Shown piece by piece: positions 22,336 through 24,677 of a DNA stretch of 24,677 nucleotides; the stretch's first letter is position 1; each line of letters begins with the position of its first letter. The stretch lies in contig PMYM01000051.1 of NCBI GenBank assembly GCA_003171235.1, forward strand, positions 3,417 through 28,093, written 5' to 3'. A program made the translations under genes and the position numbers. The notes below the pieces were generated by a model. The model saw only the letters and a list, made by a program, of their open reading frames with translations, was not told the DNA's origin and ran no database searches. The stretch is from Phycisphaerales bacterium. Lineage in GTDB: Bacteria; Planctomycetota; Phycisphaerae; SM23-33.

Positions 22336-23307
22336 ATGGAATACGTCACCCTGGGCCGCACCGGCCTGTCGGTCTCGCCGCTGTGCCTGGGCACCATGAG
22401 CTTCGGCGGCGACGCCGACGAAGAGACCTCGGGCAAACTCTTCGCCCGCTGCCGCGAGGCGGGCATCAACTTCTTCGACTGCGCCAACATCTACTCCCGC
22501 GGCAAGGCCGAGGAGATCCTCGGCCGGCTGGCCAAACCCTGCCGGGACCAGCTCATCCTGACCAGCAAGGTCTGGGGCGTGATGGGCCCGGGGCCCAACG
22601 ACCGCGGGCTGTCGCGCCGGACCGTCTTCATGCAGGTGGAGGCCTCGCTCCGCCGGCTGCAGACCGACCGGCTGGAGATTTACTTCCTCCACCACCGCGA
22701 CCCCAAAACGCCGGCTGAGGAAACCCTCCGGGCCATGGACGAGCTGGTCCGCCAGGGCAAGGTGCTGCACGTGGGCATTTCCAACTGGTCGGCCTGGCAG
22801 ATCGCCCTGGGCCTGGGGCAGTGCGAACGCGAAGGCCTGGCCTCCATCCACGTCCTCCAGCCGATGTACAGCTTGGTCAAGCGCGCCGCCGAGATCGAAA
22901 TCCTGCCCCTGGCGGCCGAGCAGCGCCTGGGCGTCATTCCCTACAGCCCGCTGGGGGCGGGTCTGCTCACCGGCAAGTATTCCGCCAGCCGGCGGGACGA
23001 AAAGGGCCGTCTGGCCACCAACGCCATGTACGTCAAACGGTACGCCGATCCGGCGATCCTGCAGATCGCCCAGCGATTCACCGACTATGCCGCCAAGGTC
23101 GCCGTCCACCCAGCCACACTGGCGGTGGCCTGGGTGAAGGCCCATCCGGCGGTGACGGCGCCGATCATCGGGGCCCGCAACCTCGAACAATTGGAACCCT
23201 CTCTTGCCGCGGCGGATTATGTCATGTCGCCCCAGCAATATGCCGAGATCGCCGCCCTGACGCCCCCCCCGCCGCTGGCCACCGACCGCGACGAGGAACG
23301 GAGCTAA
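22336..23307 (+). CDS. Aldo/keto reductase
   Basis: Product of 323 residues, standard length. The (beta/alpha)8 barrel reductase has the catalytic tetrad D48 (FFDCANIYS), Y53, K78 (LTSKVWG) and H119 (YFLHHRD). NADPH-binding blocks appear near the C-terminus (IPYSPLGAGLLTGKY and APIIGARNLEQLE). It reduces aldehydes or ketones, or oxidises sugars; the substrate is unknown. The start has AAGGAG seven bases upstream. The stop TAA overlaps the first bases of an AATTGTC repeat. It lies downstream of the amidohydrolase on the same strand, and the pair may belong to one sugar-acid pathway (inference). Confidence 0.94.
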   Translation: MEYVTLGRTGLSVSPLCLGTMSFGGDADEETSGKLFARCREAGINFFDCANIYSRGKAEEILGRLAKPCRDQLILTSKVWGVMGPGPNDRGLSRRTVFMQVEASLRRLQTDRLEIYFLHHRDPKTPAEETLRAMDELVRQGKVLHVGISNWSAWQIALGLGQCEREGLASIHVLQPMYSLVKRAAEIEILPLAAEQRLGVIPYSPLGAGLLTGKYSASRRDEKGRLATNAMYVKRYADPAILQIAQRFTDYAAKVAVHPATLAVAWVKAHPAVTAPIIGARNLEQLEPSLAAADYVMSPQQYAEIAALTPPPPLATDRDEERS

Positions 23308-23340
23308 TTGTCAATTGACAATTGGCAATTGACAATTGAT
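23306..23340. repeat. AATTGTCAATTG-type palindromic tandem
   Basis: A run of overlapping palindromes, including two direct copies of CAATTGACAATTG (23312-23324 and 23326-23338). It is strongly AT-rich against the GC-rich surroundings. It begins within the TAA stop of the aldo/keto reductase and ends 20 bases before the stop of the convergent PPi-phosphofructokinase gene. On the minus strand it reads as an LSIANCQL-like peptide, a false coding signal. Confidence 0.88.
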
Positions 23341-23360
23341 CCGTACTTCGCACTTTCGCA

Positions 23361-24638
23361 CTAGCTCTTGTATTCCTTGCCGGTCTTCTTCTCCACGAAG
23401 TGCCGCTCGAAGCGCGTGTAGAGCGGCAGGCCGTCGGGGCCCATTTCCAGTTCGGCCCTGCCGGCAATCAGCGGCCGGGCGTAATCCAGGAAGGCCTGCG
23501 TGACGCCGTTGCCGGCGGCGTTAATGAACTCGCGTGGCACGGGCTTCTCCCCGTTGGCCACGTCGGACAGCGCAGCCAGGCCGGTGGTCGAGCGGTAGTC
23601 GCCGTTCTGGCCCTCGCGCACCAGTGTGACCATCTTGTCGGTGACGCCCTTCATGGCCGCCGACACCGCGGCCGAGCCGACCATGTACGCCTCGGCCACG
23701 TCGGTGGCGCTGGCGAAGTGCATGGCCGTGCGCTGGGCAGTGCCGGCGTTGTTGTAGCGGCACTTGACCCCCACTTGCTGCTCGACGATCTGGCGCAGCG
23801 CCTGCCCCGCCCCGCCCAACTGCTTGTGCCCGAAGGCGTCCTGGGCGAACGAGCCGCCCACCTCGGCGATGTGCCGGCCCTGGCCGTCGCGCAGGCCCTC
23901 GCCGGCCACGATGAAGCACCGCCGGTAGGCCTTCAGGCAGGCCTTCACGTCGCGGATGAAGTTCTCCACCGAGAAGGCCGCCTCCGGCAGGTAGATCAGG
24001 TGCGGGGCGTCTTGTTCCTGGCGGCGTGCCAGGCCGGCGGAGGCGGCGATCCAGCCGGCGTTGCGGCCCATGACCTCCATCACCGTGGCGGTGTCGGCCG
24101 TGTACAGGGCCTCGGTGTCGCGACCGGCCTCCATGGCGCTGACGGCGGTGAACTTGGCCACCGAGCCGTAGCCGGGGCAGTGGTCGGTGTAGGCCAGGTC
24201 GTTGTCGATGGTCTTGGGCACGCCCATGACGACCATCTCATAGCCGGTCTGCCGGGCCAGGCGGCTGACCTTGTCGGCCGTGTCCATCGAGTCGTTGCCG
24301 CCGATGTAGAAGAAAAAGCGGATGTCGTGGGCCCGGAAGACCTCCAGGATGCGCTCGTAGTCGGCCTTGTTCTTGTCGAAGTCCTTGAGCTTGTACCGGC
24401 AGGAGCCCAACGCGGCCGAGGGGCTGCGGCGGAGGAGGTTGATCTGCCGCGGGTCTTCCTTGCCCAGGTCGAACAACTCTTCCTTGAGCACGCCCAGGAT
24501 GCCGTTGTCGGCGCCGTAAATCGCGGAGAAAGTCGAATCGTTGGCCAGGGCCGTCTCGATCACCCCAGCCGCGCTGGCGTTGATGACTGCCGTCGGCCCG
24601 CCGGACTGCGCCACCACCGCCTTGCCCTTAATCGCCAT
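23361..24638 (-). CDS. pfp: PPi-dependent 6-phosphofructokinase
   Basis: Product of 425 residues. The enzyme interconverts fructose 6-phosphate and fructose 1,6-bisphosphate using pyrophosphate. GGND is at 113-116, with Asp where ATP-dependent enzymes have Gly, and PKTIDND is at 141-147, with Lys142 as the PPi marker and D145 as catalytic base. MGRNAGW (190-196) binds the sugar phosphate. The start ATG at 24638 has AGGA about ten bases upstream. The gene converges on the aldo/keto reductase. PPi-PFK is reversible and can serve both glycolysis and gluconeogenesis, which fits a sugar-using organism saving ATP. Only 39 bases of upstream sequence are in the window, so regulation cannot be judged. 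Confidence 0.95.
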   Translation of the reverse strand: MAIKGKAVVAQSGGPTAVINASAAGVIETALANDSTFSAIYGADNGILGVLKEELFDLGKEDPRQINLLRRSPSAALGSCRYKLKDFDKNKADYERILEVFRAHDIRFFFYIGGNDSMDTADKVSRLARQTGYEMVVMGVPKTIDNDLAYTDHCPGYGSVAKFTAVSAMEAGRDTEALYTADTATVMEVMGRNAGWIAASAGLARRQEQDAPHLIYLPEAAFSVENFIRDVKACLKAYRRCFIVAGEGLRDGQGRHIAEVGGSFAQDAFGHKQLGGAGQALRQIVEQQVGVKCRYNNAGTAQRTAMHFASATDVAEAYMVGSAAVSAAMKGVTDKMVTLVREGQNGDYRSTTGLAALSDVANGEKPVPREFINAAGNGVTQAFLDYARPLIAGRAELEMGPDGLPLYTRFERHFVEKKTGKEYKS

Positions 24639-24677
24639 TGCTTCTTTCCTATTAGTTCTATTTAGCCCCCGGCGTAG

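Noticed and set aside
20893..23238. Very long open frame (781 codons) antisense to the amidohydrolase and aldo/keto reductase genes
   Set aside because: It is the shadow of two well-supported genes in GC-rich sequence; its product is low-complexity (G, A, V, H, Q, D rich) and matches no family.

Overview
The window is high-GC bacterial chromosome. The gene families and the intergenic sequence best fit a planctomycete-like heterotroph, perhaps a Phycisphaerae-type genome. Pointers are a PduS/PduT-type microcompartment pair in a sugar-catabolic setting, an ECF sigma factor with a zinc-less anti-sigma-like partner, PPi-dependent phosphofructokinase, and unusually many palindromic repeats between genes. 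This placement is inference; there is no rRNA or other marker. I see 20 supported protein genes, no tRNA or rRNA, no CRISPR array and no transposase.

Layout. Positions 1-403 hold no convincing gene. From 404 to 5086 the minus strand reads cstA-like transporter, TauE/SafE-type permease, ECF sigma factor, anti-sigma-like protein, small exported coiled-coil protein. From 5145 to 5533 lies an island of stacked hairpins, followed by a plus-strand sugar phosphate isomerase/epimerase (5561-6523). From 6559 to 12528 the minus strand carries a block that reads MalF-type permease, MalG-type permease, sugar-binding protein, PduS-like flavo-iron-sulfur protein, PduT-like tandem-BMC shell protein. Next on the minus strand are a glycogen-synthase-like glycosyltransferase and hemB. 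A small plus-strand phosphodiesterase then converges with, and overlaps, a GT-C-like membrane protein. Cold-shock protein (with a textbook terminator) and aspS follow on the minus strand. Amidohydrolase and aldo/keto reductase are on plus, and PPi-dependent phosphofructokinase closes the window on minus.

How the genes may work together. The central block suggests uptake of a carbohydrate linked to a redox module that in known microcompartments moves electrons across the protein shell (PduS flavoprotein, PduT iron-sulfur shell trimer). No other shell protein, aldehyde dehydrogenase or aldolase lies in the window, so this is either a satellite of a microcompartment locus elsewhere or a stand-alone redox module. 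The isomerase, amidohydrolase, aldo/keto reductase and PPi-PFK fit sugar catabolism.

Two patterns run through the window. First, at least eight genes end inside or within about 15 bases of a palindromic repeat, from at least six sequence families; one repeat supplies the last 16 codons and stop of the cstA-like gene, and another splits the pduS-pduT pair. Second, four genes with no good ribosome-binding site (amidohydrolase, MalF-type permease, GT-C-like protein, PduS-like) have a sigma-70-type promoter whose -10 box ends only 6-8 bases before the ATG, as expected for leaderless mRNAs.
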